Shown here: positions 54,441-63,200 of the stretch, in pieces
Layout: each line of letters begins with the position of its first letter
Position numbering within the stretch: the stretch's first letter is position 1
From: Fervidobacterium changbaicum
Lineage (GTDB): Bacteria > Thermotogota > Thermotogae > Thermotogales > Fervidobacteriaceae
Assembly (NCBI RefSeq): GCF_004117075.1
Contig: NZ_CP026721.1
Coordinates: forward strand, 1,178,001-1,242,000
Direction of reading: 5' to 3'
Length of the DNA: 64,000 bases
Notes under the pieces: generated by a model
The model's input: only the letters and a program-made list of their open reading frames with translations
The model's database searches: none
What the model was told of the DNA's origin: nothing
Program-made: the position numbers and the translations under genes

Positions 54441-55241
54441 ATGAACAGAAGACCAGTGGTTGCTGGAAAGTTTTATCCGGGAACTCCGAACCAACTAGCT
54501 AGTGTATGCGAAGCTTTTGTAGGTAATGAAAAACCAAAGAATTACCTGAGCCAACCCATAGGTCTTATTTTGCCACATGCAGGTTATGTATACAGTGGGA
54601 AAACCGCAGGATTAGGCATTAGGAGAGCAATTGAATTTGGAAGGCCGCGAAATATCATCATTCTTGGTCCGAACCATACAGGTTATGGCGCTGCTGTTTC
54701 CGTTTGGCGAGAGGGTGAATGGTATGTTCCAAATGGAAGTGTCAAAATAAGCACCGAAATTGCGGATGAGATAATAGATGGTAAGTTAATTTCTGATGAT
54801 GAAGCTGCACATCTCTATGAGCACTCTATCGAGGTTCAGCTACCTTTGTTGATCCATGCATTTGGAGAATTTCAATTCGCTCCAATCTGCATGATGGACC
54901 AACGGCTTTCTACAGCGCGTTATGTTGCGGAAAGAATAAGAAAAATTTTAGAAAAATACCCGGACACGATAGTTGTTGCTTCGTCTGACTTCAATCATTA
55001 CGACCCGCACGAAATAACGATAAAAAAAGACGAAATTGCCATCCAGCGAATTCTTGCGAATGACTTGGAAGGTCTCTACGAAGACCTGAGGAAATACGAC
55101 ATAACCATGTGCGGTCCCGGACCTGTTGCGGTTGTAAGAAGCTTGTTTAACCATGCAGAGCTTGTCTATCACACTACAAGTGCAGAATTCTCACAAGATT
55201 ACTCCTATACAGTGGGGTATGTTTCTTTCATTCTGTGGTAG
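54441..55241 (+). CDS. MEMO-family protein (AmmeMemoRadiSam system protein B)
   Basis: 266 aa. Family motifs are RRPVVAGKFYPGTPNQL at the start, ILPHAGYVYSGKTAG (~44), LGPNHTGYG, HSIEVQLPLL and SSDFNHYDPHEIT; the His and Asp residues are the metal-binding set of MEMO1/LigB-type folds. In bacteria it is often next to AMMECR1 and radical SAM genes; here it is alone, with only mscL (converging) and the secretin nearby. Function is unknown, possibly redox or metal-related. AAGGTGA precedes ATG 54441. Confidence 0.9.
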   Translation: MNRRPVVAGKFYPGTPNQLASVCEAFVGNEKPKNYLSQPIGLILPHAGYVYSGKTAGLGIRRAIEFGRPRNIIILGPNHTGYGAAVSVWREGEWYVPNGSVKISTEIADEIIDGKLISDDEAAHLYEHSIEVQLPLLIHAFGEFQFAPICMMDQRLSTARYVAERIRKILEKYPDTIVVASSDFNHYDPHEITIKKDEIAIQRILANDLEGLYEDLRKYDITMCGPGPVAVVRSLFNHAELVYHTTSAEFSQDYSYTVGYVSFILW

Positions 55242-55275
55242 GCATTGTGGTTAAATTAACAACTAACAGAAAAAC

Positions 55276-55302
55276 AAAAGCCCCGAGTCATTCGGGGCTT
55301 TT
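55276..55302. terminator. Bidirectional terminator between the MEMO gene and mscL
   Basis: AAAAGCCCCGA and TCGGGGCTTTT form an 11-bp stem with a 5-nt loop, with A-runs before and T-runs after the stem, so it can serve both converging genes. Confidence 0.88.
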
Positions 55303-55323
55303 CGTGTATTTTAGAGCAAATGC

Positions 55324-55680
55324 TTAGTCTTTTTTCACCTTTTCTTCTATCTTTTTTGCTGCCAATTCGGCAGCTACTTTTGCTTTTTCAGCAGCTTTGT
55401 TCATCGCTTTTACCAGTGTGAAAACAATCCAAGCAACTATAAGAAAATCTATCGCAGCGGAGAGAACCTTTCCCCAGTAAATGCCATGCCACTGAATTTC
55501 CTGAATACTTCCGAGTTTCATTCTGCTGAGTACCGGCTGAAGAATAGCCGGAGTAATAAGGTCGTTAACAAGGGATGAAACAAGTTGGTTGAGTTTCCCA
55601 CCGATAATAATTGCGACAGCAAGACCAATTACGTTGTACTGTTTTAAGAAATCAGTGAACTCCTTGAAAAACTTCTTCAT
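55324..55680 (-). CDS. mscL: Large-conductance mechanosensitive channel
   Basis: 118 aa. Two transmembrane helices: ~17-40 with the family pattern NVIGLAVAIIIGGKLNQLVSSLVND and ~68-92 (AAIDFLIVAWIVFTLVKA), then a charged C-terminal helix. The canonical GNVVDLAVGVIIG is only partly kept, so this is a divergent member. It opens under membrane tension during hypo-osmotic shock. It ends facing the MEMO gene at a shared terminator and lies after the suf operon by ~50 nt. Confidence 0.88.
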   Translation of the reverse strand: MKKFFKEFTDFLKQYNVIGLAVAIIIGGKLNQLVSSLVNDLITPAILQPVLSRMKLGSIQEIQWHGIYWGKVLSAAIDFLIVAWIVFTLVKAMNKAAEKAKVAAELAAKKIEEKVKKD

Positions 55681-55731
55681 CCATCTCCACCTCCAGTGTT
55701 TTTTAGAATGAGTATTAACTGAACACTTTGT

Positions 55732-56139
55732 TTATTCATTCTTTAAAGCAATCTCCAGGGTTTTCCATGGAAGTAGAAAGCATTTAACCCTCATTGGATA
55801 ATTCTTCACATCGTAAAAATTTATGATAGGTCCAAGAACATTCTCATCAAATTCTTTTCCAAGCATCATATTCTCTGCGTTTTTCATCATTTCAAGTGCT
55901 TCTTGTTTTGTTTTTCCAATGATTTGTTCTATCATCACGTTTGTTGATGCCTGACTTATCGCACAACCGTGCCCTTCAAATTTCACATCGACGATCTTGT
56001 CACCATCAAAAAGAAAATAAAGCGTTACTTCATCACCGCAGGAAAGATTTTTACCTTCCTCGACCTTGTGAGCGTTTTCTATCTTTCCATGAAATTTCTT
56101 TAGTTTTGAATAGTCCATTATGAATTCAGAGTATATCAT
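55732..56139 (-). CDS. sufU: SufU, Fe-S cluster assembly / SufS sulfur acceptor
   Basis: 135 aa. Ligand residues C34 and D36 (NLSCGDE), C59 (GHGCAISQAS) and C120 (RVKCFLLPW) match the zinc-binding set of SufU. It takes sulfur from SufS and passes it to SufBCD. ATG 56139 overlaps the sufS stop as ATGA and has GGAGGTG 6 nt before it; the in-frame GTG at 56148 is inside that ribosome site. Last gene of the suf operon. Confidence 0.95.
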   Translation of the reverse strand: MIYSEFIMDYSKLKKFHGKIENAHKVEEGKNLSCGDEVTLYFLFDGDKIVDVKFEGHGCAISQASTNVMIEQIIGKTKQEALEMMKNAENMMLGKEFDENVLGPIINFYDVKNYPMRVKCFLLPWKTLEIALKNE

Positions 56140-57401
56140 TCGAACCACCTCCGGATGTATTTTAACCCTTCTATTAAGACATCTATATCTTCTTTCGTGT
56201 TGTATAGATAAACGCTCGCTCTAACTGTTGAGTTAGGAAAATCTATCTTTGATCCTTTCGCTAAGACGCCCATTAGCGGTTGTGCACAATGGTGCCCGCT
56301 TCTTGTGGCTACACCAAAATTCTCATCGAGTATGTGTGAAACATCATGCGGATGCACACCTTTCACATTAAATGATACCAAAGATTTGTGAGAAGAATCA
56401 ATTGGTCCGTAGATTTCCACAAAATCAAGTTCCATCATCTTTTCTAACAGGTAATTTGATAACTCTTCAACGTGCTCTTCTACCTTCTCAAATCCGATAC
56501 TTTCCAGATAATCTATCGTATAACCAAGCCCAACGGCACCTGTGATGTGTTGAGTACCGGCTTCGAATCTGTACGGTAGAACATTGAATGTAACATCTTC
56601 AAATGTAACTTTATCTATCATCTCTCCGCCGTACAAAAACGGCTCAAGCTGTTCAAGAAGTGCCTTTTTTCCATACAGAACACCTATTCCCGTCGGGCCA
56701 AGCATTTTGTGGCCTGAAAACACGAGAAAATCAACATCGAACTTTTTGACATCAACTTTTTTATGTGGTACAAGCTGAGCACCGTCAACTATCAAGGTTG
56801 CATTTTTGAAAGTCTCTCTTATCAACTCTATAGGCATCTCTTGACCTGTAACATTTGACTGTCCTGTAATTGAAACAACTTTTGGGTTTGGAATAGATTC
56901 TTTAGTTTTCAAAATTGATTCATTTGTGATAACCCCTTTTTCATCTGCCGTTATGTAAGCTACTTTAAAGCCGTAGAATTTTGAGAGTCTCACCCAAGGT
57001 ACGAGATTCGCATGGTGTTCTACTTGCGAGATTAATACAGTATCTTCCGTTTTCAAAATCCCGCTTTTCACGAGCGAGTTCACTAAGAAATTTATTCCCA
57101 TAGTTGTTCCACTTGTGAAGATGATTTCTTCGGAACTTGCGTTCAAAAAATTGGCCACTTTTTCCCTTGCTTGTTCGTACGCGACTGTTGCCTCACCTGC
57201 GAGTGTGTGAACAGCTCTGTGGATGTTGGAATAATGATAAAGGTAAAAATCCGTCATCTTTTCGATGACGGATTTGCATTTGAGCGTGCTTGCTGCATTA
57301 TCTAAATAAACTAACCTCTTGCCGTTGATATTTCTTTTAAGTGCAGGAAAATCGTTCAGTATATTTGAAAACTCCTCATCCGAGAACACCGTTGAGCGCA
57401 T
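56136..57401 (-). CDS. sufS: Cysteine desulfurase SufS
   Basis: 421 aa PLP enzyme that removes sulfur from cysteine for Fe-S clusters. The PLP lysine is K232 in FSGHKMLGPTGIG, the active-site Cys C372 in ATRSGHHCAQPLM (the short loop of group II enzymes), and the N-terminal YLDNAASTLK and TSGTTMGIN motifs are intact. The start ATG 57401 has GAAGGGG 9 nt upstream and overlaps the sufD end by 26 nt; an ATG at 57440 has no site. Operon with sufC, B, D and U. Confidence 0.95.
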   Translation of the reverse strand: MRSTVFSDEEFSNILNDFPALKRNINGKRLVYLDNAASTLKCKSVIEKMTDFYLYHYSNIHRAVHTLAGEATVAYEQAREKVANFLNASSEEIIFTSGTTMGINFLVNSLVKSGILKTEDTVLISQVEHHANLVPWVRLSKFYGFKVAYITADEKGVITNESILKTKESIPNPKVVSITGQSNVTGQEMPIELIRETFKNATLIVDGAQLVPHKKVDVKKFDVDFLVFSGHKMLGPTGIGVLYGKKALLEQLEPFLYGGEMIDKVTFEDVTFNVLPYRFEAGTQHITGAVGLGYTIDYLESIGFEKVEEHVEELSNYLLEKMMELDFVEIYGPIDSSHKSLVSFNVKGVHPHDVSHILDENFGVATRSGHHCAQPLMGVLAKGSKIDFPNSTVRASVYLYNTKEDIDVLIEGLKYIRRWFE

Positions 57402-58518
57402 TCTCAACAACCCCTTCCAGATTGTATCGTTTGAGTTCATCTTTCAGTGTCTCAAAGACCCCGCGTACAATCATCTTCTGCGCATCTTCTCTTGGTATAC
57501 CCCTGCTCATCAGATAAAATACCATGTTCTCATCTATCGGTGAGCTACTTGCGGCATGTGATGCAACAACATCGTTTTCGTCGACCATAAGACTTGGTAT
57601 CGCTTCAACTTTAGCCTTTAGAGAGACCAAAGTTGCATGGTTGCTTTGGTGTGCTTCGACTTCTTTCGCACCGCTGATGATATCCATTATGCCTCTGAAT
57701 ACTACTTTAGATTCATCAGAGAGTACACCTTTTGCATCGACATTTCCGTAACTGTTTGGTTTGTAGAATCTCATGAGATAGAGTATGTCTATAATCGTTT
57801 TCCTGCTTCCAAGATAATAAGGACGCACATCGGCGTAGGCATTTTCACCACTTATTCTCACACTTACGTATCCAGCATTTATTTTACCACCGAAATAGAA
57901 ATCTTTGACTACGGTTTTTGAATTATCTTCGACATCTATGAAAACATTTGAAATAAGTAAACTGTCATCTTTGCTTCCTAAGTAAAGATTGTAAAGATTA
58001 AACTTCGCACCCTTTCTGACTTTCACTCTGAGATTGCCTACAAAGAAAGGTTTTTCGACAATTCTTACAAGATTAAGTTCCCCGCTTCGCACGTCGATCA
58101 ACATATTATCGTACTGGGTGATGTCGTTGACTATCAATGTGGTGTCATCTTTGACAGTTACGTAGTCCCCACTCGAAGAGAAAACGTCGGCAAGTAGAAC
58201 AAATTTTCTATCTGCTCCTTCAAAATCCAGAGATTCGAGTAAATTCAAACCATCGATATCGAGAGATTCTAAACCTTTGTATGGCAAGACGTTTGGTAAA
58301 GAAATGCTCTTTAAACCCGTTCTCTTCCACATGGGAAATTTGTACGTAAGGTATTCGGAAAGCCTTTTTATCCTCCATTCATCGAGTAGATTATTTCCGC
58401 TGGGTTTGAAGTCTTCCACATTGTAGTCTTGTGCATCTATCGTTTTTCTCTGGGGGACAATCGCCCGTAAGTTTTGATGTTCCAGTCTCAAAGTCTTTTC
58501 TATTTTCGTTATGCTCAT
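57376..58518 (-). CDS. sufD: Fe-S cluster scaffold subunit SufD
   Basis: 380 aa. Homologous to SufB in its C-terminal half (right-handed parallel beta-helix) with the conserved end: SHAASSSPIDENMVFYLMSRG and PREDAQKMIVRGVFE. It lacks SufB Fe-S residues. With SufB and SufC it forms the scaffold on which clusters are built. The start ATG 58518 has AGGGTGG 8 nt upstream; GTG codons before it overlap that site. It lies 18 nt after sufB. Confidence 0.95.
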   Translation of the reverse strand: MSITKIEKTLRLEHQNLRAIVPQRKTIDAQDYNVEDFKPSGNNLLDEWRIKRLSEYLTYKFPMWKRTGLKSISLPNVLPYKGLESLDIDGLNLLESLDFEGADRKFVLLADVFSSSGDYVTVKDDTTLIVNDITQYDNMLIDVRSGELNLVRIVEKPFFVGNLRVKVRKGAKFNLYNLYLGSKDDSLLISNVFIDVEDNSKTVVKDFYFGGKINAGYVSVRISGENAYADVRPYYLGSRKTIIDILYLMRFYKPNSYGNVDAKGVLSDESKVVFRGIMDIISGAKEVEAHQSNHATLVSLKAKVEAIPSLMVDENDVVASHAASSSPIDENMVFYLMSRGIPREDAQKMIVRGVFETLKDELKRYNLEGVVENALNGVLG

Positions 58519-58535
58519 ACTGCTCACCACCCTGA

Positions 58536-59945
58536 TTAGCCTATCGAAGACTCAATTTCCATATCCACGAGCCTGTTCAATTCTATTGCATATTCAAACG
58601 GAAGTTCCTGAACAACTGGTTGGATGAAGCCTTTGACGATAAGCCCTTTAGCTTCTAATTCACTTAATCCTCTGCTCATGAGGTAGAAGATCTGCTCATC
58701 TTTAATTCTTCCTATCTTTGCTTCATGCCCAACATCTGAATCCGTGTTGTACACTTCAATTATCGGGACGGTGTCGCTTTTTGATTTATTGTCAATCATA
58801 AGCCCTGTACAACTCACACTTGCTTTTGAGCCTTTTGCACTCTCCATTATCTTGAGTAATCCTCTGTAGAACGACCAGCCACCACCTATACTGATACTTC
58901 TTGCATCCACCGTAGAACGCGTGTTCTTACCTATGTGTATCACCTTAGAACCAGTATCGATATGCTGTCCTGGTCCTGCAAATGAAATCGATACATTTTC
59001 TGAAACGGAGTTGTCTCCTTTAAGTATCGTTGCAGGGTACACCATCGTCTTGTAACTACCGAAAGAGCCTGAGACCCAAGTCATAACGGCGTCTTCTTCA
59101 GCTATTGCGCGTTTGATTTCAAGATTGAACATGTTCTTGCTCCAATTTTGCATTGTAAGGTACTTCATCTTTGCGCCCTTCTTGACGTAAACTTCAACGG
59201 TTCCAACATGTAAGTTCACAACATCGTATTTAGGTGCCGTACAGCCTTCGATGTACGTTACCTCACTACCTTCATCCGCTATTATTATCGTATGTTCAAA
59301 CTGCCCACCACCAGGATTACCAAAAAGAAAGTAAGATTGGAGTGGTAGTGGTACTTTAACACCTTTAGGTACATAGAGGAACGTACCGCCGCTCCAAAGT
59401 GCACCGTGAAGTGCCGCGTACTTGTTGTCAGTTGGCGGAACGAGCTTCATGAAATATTCCTTAACGAGGTCAGGATATTCCCTAACAGCGGTTTCAATGT
59501 CTGTAAATATAACTCCAATCTTCTTCAGTTCTTCCTTGATGTTTTTGTATATCATCTCGGAGTCGAATTGAGCACCAACGCCTGCTAAATATTTCCTTTC
59601 CGCTTCTGGTATTCCGAGTTTATCAAACGCTTGTTTAATTTCTTCAGGGACTTCCTCCCAAGTGGTAGTCTTTTTAGCATTTGGTTTGACATACGGAACT
59701 ATTTTTGACAAATCGAGCTCATCCCTGGTAACGCCCCAGTCTGGTTCGTGCCATTTTTCGAATATTTCGAACGATTTAATTCTGTGCTCTGTCATCCATG
59801 CTGGTTCATTTTTAGCCTCGGAGATTTCGTATATGAGCTTTCTATTCAAGCCAGCTGGCAGCTTTATCGCCGGCTGGACATTTACCTTTATCTGGAAATC
59901 TTCTTTTTTCTTTAGTTCATACAAAAGTTCATGGAGGTCACTCAT
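58536..59945 (-). CDS. sufB: Fe-S cluster scaffold subunit SufB
   Basis: 469 aa, the usual length. Hallmarks are IPEAERKYLAGVGAQFDSEM, HGALWSGGTFLYVPKGV, VTYIEGCTAPKY (conserved Cys), and the C-terminal DVGHEAKIGRIKDEQIFYLM with the conserved catalytic Glu and His, then SRGLSELEAKGLI. It carries the nascent cluster within SufBC2D. It lies 12 nt after sufC and 18 nt before sufD, all on the minus strand. Confidence 0.97.
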   Translation of the reverse strand: MSDLHELLYELKKKEDFQIKVNVQPAIKLPAGLNRKLIYEISEAKNEPAWMTEHRIKSFEIFEKWHEPDWGVTRDELDLSKIVPYVKPNAKKTTTWEEVPEEIKQAFDKLGIPEAERKYLAGVGAQFDSEMIYKNIKEELKKIGVIFTDIETAVREYPDLVKEYFMKLVPPTDNKYAALHGALWSGGTFLYVPKGVKVPLPLQSYFLFGNPGGGQFEHTIIIADEGSEVTYIEGCTAPKYDVVNLHVGTVEVYVKKGAKMKYLTMQNWSKNMFNLEIKRAIAEEDAVMTWVSGSFGSYKTMVYPATILKGDNSVSENVSISFAGPGQHIDTGSKVIHIGKNTRSTVDARSISIGGGWSFYRGLLKIMESAKGSKASVSCTGLMIDNKSKSDTVPIIEVYNTDSDVGHEAKIGRIKDEQIFYLMSRGLSELEAKGLIVKGFIQPVVQELPFEYAIELNRLVDMEIESSIG

Positions 59946-59957
59946 CTTTATCCCTCC

Positions 59958-60719
59958 TCATTTAGATGAATTGGCATCTGCAGTGCCGTTTACTATCGCG
60001 TATCCTGTTTTTTCTACCTCGTAAGCTAAGGACTTATCACCTGTTAAAGCAACCTTTCCATCGACGTACACATGCACTTTGTCAACATCTATGTAGTTGA
60101 GGATCCTCGCATAGTGTGTGATTATCAGCAGAGATGTTCCTTCGGCTCTGAGCTTGTTGATCTGTTCTGCGACAATTCTCAGAGCATCAACATCAAGCCC
60201 TGAGTCTATCTCGTCTAAAATTAAGAGCTTGGGCTTCAAAAACCTTGCTTGAAGAATCTCACCCTTCTTTCTCTCTCCACCAGAAAAGCCAAGGTTAACA
60301 AACCTTTCTAAAAACTCCGTTGGGAGTCCAACTTCATTTAAAAGCCCCTTCATCTCTTTATCAAGTTGGAAGAACGTTTTATCTTCCCCGTGCAGTTTGC
60401 GGTAAGCAATCAAAAGCAGTTGGTCAAGTTTGACACCCTCAATTTCATATGGATTTTGGAACGTCATCATGATGCCTTTCTGGGCTCTTTCGTCAGTTCT
60501 TAAATCCAGTATCGACTCTCCTTCAAACAATATATCTCCAGAAACTACTTCGTACTTTGGATTTCCCATAATCACGTTTGCCAGTGTTGATTTACCAGAT
60601 CCATTTGGCCCCATTATCGCATGAACTTCTCCTCGTCCTATTTCCAAGTTCACACCTTTAAGTATAATCTTTTCTTCTTCTCTCAACTTAGCCACCAAAT
60701 CTTTCACTTGTAAGAGCAT
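59958..60719 (-). CDS. sufC: ABC-type ATPase SufC
   Basis: 253 aa. Walker A GPNGSGKSTL (~36-45), Q-loop TFQNPYEIEGVKLDQ, signature LGFSGGERKKGEIL and Walker B LLILDEIDSGLDVDAL, with the IITHYARIL switch. It is the ATPase that drives SufBD conformational change in cluster assembly. ATG 60719 has GGAGGTG 5-7 nt before it. First gene of the suf operon, directly after the promoter at 60772-60799. Confidence 0.96.
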   Translation of the reverse strand: MLLQVKDLVAKLREEEKIILKGVNLEIGRGEVHAIMGPNGSGKSTLANVIMGNPKYEVVSGDILFEGESILDLRTDERAQKGIMMTFQNPYEIEGVKLDQLLLIAYRKLHGEDKTFFQLDKEMKGLLNEVGLPTEFLERFVNLGFSGGERKKGEILQARFLKPKLLILDEIDSGLDVDALRIVAEQINKLRAEGTSLLIITHYARILNYIDVDKVHVYVDGKVALTGDKSLAYEVEKTGYAIVNGTADANSSK

Positions 60720-60771
60720 AATCACACCTCCGAAAATTATCTAATATTATCTACTTAGTTTTTCCTAATTT

Positions 60772-60799
60772 ATTATACCATATGGTATTGAGTTGTAAA
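60772..60799 (-). promoter_or_regulatory. suf operon promoter
   Basis: Minus strand: TTTACA (60799-60794) and TATAAT (60777-60772), 16 nt apart, with TGG before the -10 (extended -10). A 14-bp palindrome lies across the spacer and -10. Confidence 0.65.
60775..60788. promoter_or_regulatory. Palindrome overlapping the suf promoter, possible operator
   Basis: ATACCATATGGTAT is a perfect 14-bp inverted repeat between the -35 and -10 of the suf promoter and covering part of the -10. Position suits a repressor such as an IscR-like or SufR-like protein, but no such gene is visible here. Part of the symmetry could simply reflect the TGGTAT extended -10. Confidence 0.45.
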
Positions 60800-60817
60800 G
60801 TAGATTTTGTACAAATT

Positions 60818-60846
60818 TTGAAACAGAAGCTGGAGTGTGGTATAAT
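60818..60846 (+). promoter_or_regulatory. Restriction-modification promoter
   Basis: TTGAAA (60818-60823), 17-nt spacer, TATAAT (60841-60846), with TGG before the -10. Start near 60853, giving a short leader of about 23 nt to GTG 60876. Confidence 0.82.
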
Positions 60847-60875
60847 TAGAAAAGAGTTTTTCTACGCTCTGTTTC

Positions 60876-62126
60876 GTGATTTCACTAAGCACTAACTTAA
60901 ATGACCTAATTTGTACTCTTTTGTTGCTATTTCATCAGTCTTATACTTGTGAAGAGGATTTTCTCTTCTTTTTCAAAAGCTATTTCGATGGGCTTACGGG
61001 AATTTATAGTTTATCAGAGTTGATAGGAAGAAAAATTCAGAAGGGTTGTGAGAAATTGGTTAGAGAACAATTTTTATGGAACAAGGATGCAGAAAGGAAA
61101 TTTTTCGAAAACTATATCACACAAATTGAGCATCAGATTAAAAAATATAAAAACCAAAAAGATACCAACTTAGAAAAATTAAGAGAAAAACTTCTGAAAA
61201 AGATATTTTACAAAGATGAAGAACAAAACACATACTATGCATTTTGGCCTAAAACTGGAAATGTTCAAAAAGGAAATACCGTCGTTCAAGGGAGAAACAG
61301 TTTAATAGGAAACTACACTGAGGAATGGACCAAAAATCTTTTAGAAATGGTTTTAGGAGATATCGCAAAGGAAAGTAATTATAAGGAACCTTTCCGTGTT
61401 GTTCGCAATGTTGTGTGTGAAGATTTGGGACTTAGTAAAGACTCGCCAGCGGATATTGTCCTGACTATATCGACAGAAGCAAAAAATACGGATCGAAAAA
61501 CCAAAACAAAGGCTGTAGAACTAAAACCTGAAGAAATTTTGGTCATATTCGAAGTTAAAATGTCAATAGTTTGGAATTGGAAGTATTCACCTAACGGTGT
61601 ATTGGATTGTATAGGAGATTTTACAAAGCATCAAGGAAATCCTGGTCTTCTAAGATCGGATACGGTGTTAAAAGCTGTAGGGAAATGTATTATGATGAGG
61701 GTGAATAATCCGGGGAAACGTAGTGTACCAATAGTTGTGCTTGGAAACACCCCGATCACGAGGAACTATGAAAGAACAGTTGATAACCTTAAAAACCTTG
61801 GTTTTATTCAGGGATTTTATTCGCTAAATCCTAAACCTTTTGATGCGGGAAACGAAAAGTTATCAGACCATTATCTTATGGAAAGCTCAGATGAAGGTTT
61901 TATCACAGTACAAAACTACGCAGTATTGAAGGATCTGATTACGAAATTAATCAACACTTCCCTAAAGGACGAAAAGATTTTCTTCTCTAGTTGGAAGAGT
62001 ACGGATGAACTTGGAAAAATAATAAAAGACTCGTGTGGTAAAATATTAAAGGATAGATATACGAAAGAGGACTATAGAAAAATTGCTGAGCTGTTTTTAA
62101 TGTACGTAAAGGATGGTGTAATTTGA
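60876..62126 (+). CDS. Type II restriction endonuclease (PD-(D/E)XK)
   Basis: 416 aa. A PD-(D/E)XK core is visible: SPADIVLT (D193) and ILVIFEVKMS (E226, K228). The partner cytosine methyltransferase follows after one base, which fixes the call as the restriction gene of an R-M pair. The start is GTG 60876 by frame, with no ribosome site, so a later start is possible. Recognition sequence unknown. Codon usage is richer in A/T than in neighbouring suf genes, as is common in acquired R-M systems. Confidence 0.8.
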   Translation: MISLSTNLNDLICTLLLLFHQSYTCEEDFLFFFKSYFDGLTGIYSLSELIGRKIQKGCEKLVREQFLWNKDAERKFFENYITQIEHQIKKYKNQKDTNLEKLREKLLKKIFYKDEEQNTYYAFWPKTGNVQKGNTVVQGRNSLIGNYTEEWTKNLLEMVLGDIAKESNYKEPFRVVRNVVCEDLGLSKDSPADIVLTISTEAKNTDRKTKTKAVELKPEEILVIFEVKMSIVWNWKYSPNGVLDCIGDFTKHQGNPGLLRSDTVLKAVGKCIMMRVNNPGKRSVPIVVLGNTPITRNYERTVDNLKNLGFIQGFYSLNPKPFDAGNEKLSDHYLMESSDEGFITVQNYAVLKDLITKLINTSLKDEKIFFSSWKSTDELGKIIKDSCGKILKDRYTKEDYRKIAELFLMYVKDGVI

Positions 62127-62127
62127 C

Positions 62128-63042
62128 ATGGCCAGTAGAAAAATTGGCACAGTTACAAGTGCGTTTGGTGCACCAAGTAGGATTAACCATGACTCCTCGC
62201 CTTTCTATAGCAGAAATCTTTATTCAAATCTTCCTAAGGAGCAAAATCTAAGTTACGTAGAGACACCTTTACCGGACGAAGTAATTAATAAAATAATTCT
62301 GAAAAGTAGCGAAAATATGGAAGAACTTCCAGATAACAGTATTCACCTGATGGTCACTTCTCCTCCTTACAATGTTGGTAAGGAATACGACGAAGATTTA
62401 ACTCTCAATGAGTACAGAGATTTTTTAAAAAGAGTTTGGAGAGAAGTGTATCGTGTCCTTGTACCAGGAGGTAGGGCTTGCATAAACTTAGCAAACTTGG
62501 GAAGAAAACCATATATTCCATTGCATGTGTATGTTATTGAAGATATGTTAGAAGTTGGATTTTTAATGAGAGGAGAAGTTGTTTGGAACAAAGGTGCAAC
62601 TGCCAGTTCCTCTACAGCGTGGGGAAGTTGGATGTCGGCCAGTAATCCAAGCCTAAGAGATGTACATGAATACATCCTAATCTTCTCAAAGGGAACGTTT
62701 ACAAGAAAAAATCCGAAGGGTCGAAAAAGTACCATATCCAAAGAAGAGTTTCTGGAGTTTACAAAAAGTATCTGGACATTTCCAGCTGAGTCTGCAAAAA
62801 AGATAGGACATCCCGCACCGTTTCCTGTAGAACTTCCCTACCGTTGTATTCAGCTTTATACTTTTGAAGGTGAGGTCGTCTTAGATCCTTTTATGGGTAG
62901 CGGACAAACTGCGATTGCAGCATTGATGACAGGAAGAAATTATGTTGGATATGAGATTAATGAAGAATATTTAAACTTGGCAAATAGAAGAATCTATGAT
63001 TTTCTTCAGAAAAAGAATACCAAAACACTCTTCGATATTTGA
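62128..63042 (+). CDS. DNA (cytosine-N4)-methyltransferase of a type II R-M system
   Basis: 304 aa. Catalytic motif IV is SPPY (78-81) and the SAM-binding motif I DPFMGSGQT (253-261) lies downstream of it, the beta-class order. SPPY is the usual sequence in N4-cytosine enzymes; N6-adenine ones have DPPY or NPPY. GHPAPFPVELPYRCIQLYT is typical just before motif I. The gene starts at ATG 62128, one base after the endonuclease stop. It protects host DNA from the linked endonuclease. Confidence 0.92.
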   Translation: MASRKIGTVTSAFGAPSRINHDSSPFYSRNLYSNLPKEQNLSYVETPLPDEVINKIILKSSENMEELPDNSIHLMVTSPPYNVGKEYDEDLTLNEYRDFLKRVWREVYRVLVPGGRACINLANLGRKPYIPLHVYVIEDMLEVGFLMRGEVVWNKGATASSSTAWGSWMSASNPSLRDVHEYILIFSKGTFTRKNPKGRKSTISKEEFLEFTKSIWTFPAESAKKIGHPAPFPVELPYRCIQLYTFEGEVVLDPFMGSGQTAIAALMTGRNYVGYEINEEYLNLANRRIYDFLQKKNTKTLFDI

Positions 63043-63121
63043 GTAAACACTTTAACGATGTGACAAATGATGCTTTTTATAAAGAGTGTTGTATTGTGAT
63101 TTTCTCTTTGTACGTACCAAC

Positions 63122-63130
63122 TGGTATAAT
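63122..63130 (+). promoter_or_regulatory. Extended -10 promoter element, possible small RNA start
   Basis: TGGTATAAT on the plus strand; -35 weak (TTCTCT at 17 nt). Transcription would start near 63137 and end at the terminator about 65 nt on. Confidence 0.45.
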
Positions 63131-63167
63131 GTATGAGGTGTGGGGTTGTAGATACTTAACAGACAAA

Positions 63168-63200
63168 AAATGCTGAGCAAGTGGTCGCTCAGCATTTTTT
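63168..63200 (+). terminator. Intrinsic terminator
   Basis: AAATGCTGAGC and GCTCAGCATTT form an 11-bp perfect stem around an 8-nt loop, followed by TTT. It ends either the R-M transcript or a short RNA from 63137. Confidence 0.88.
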
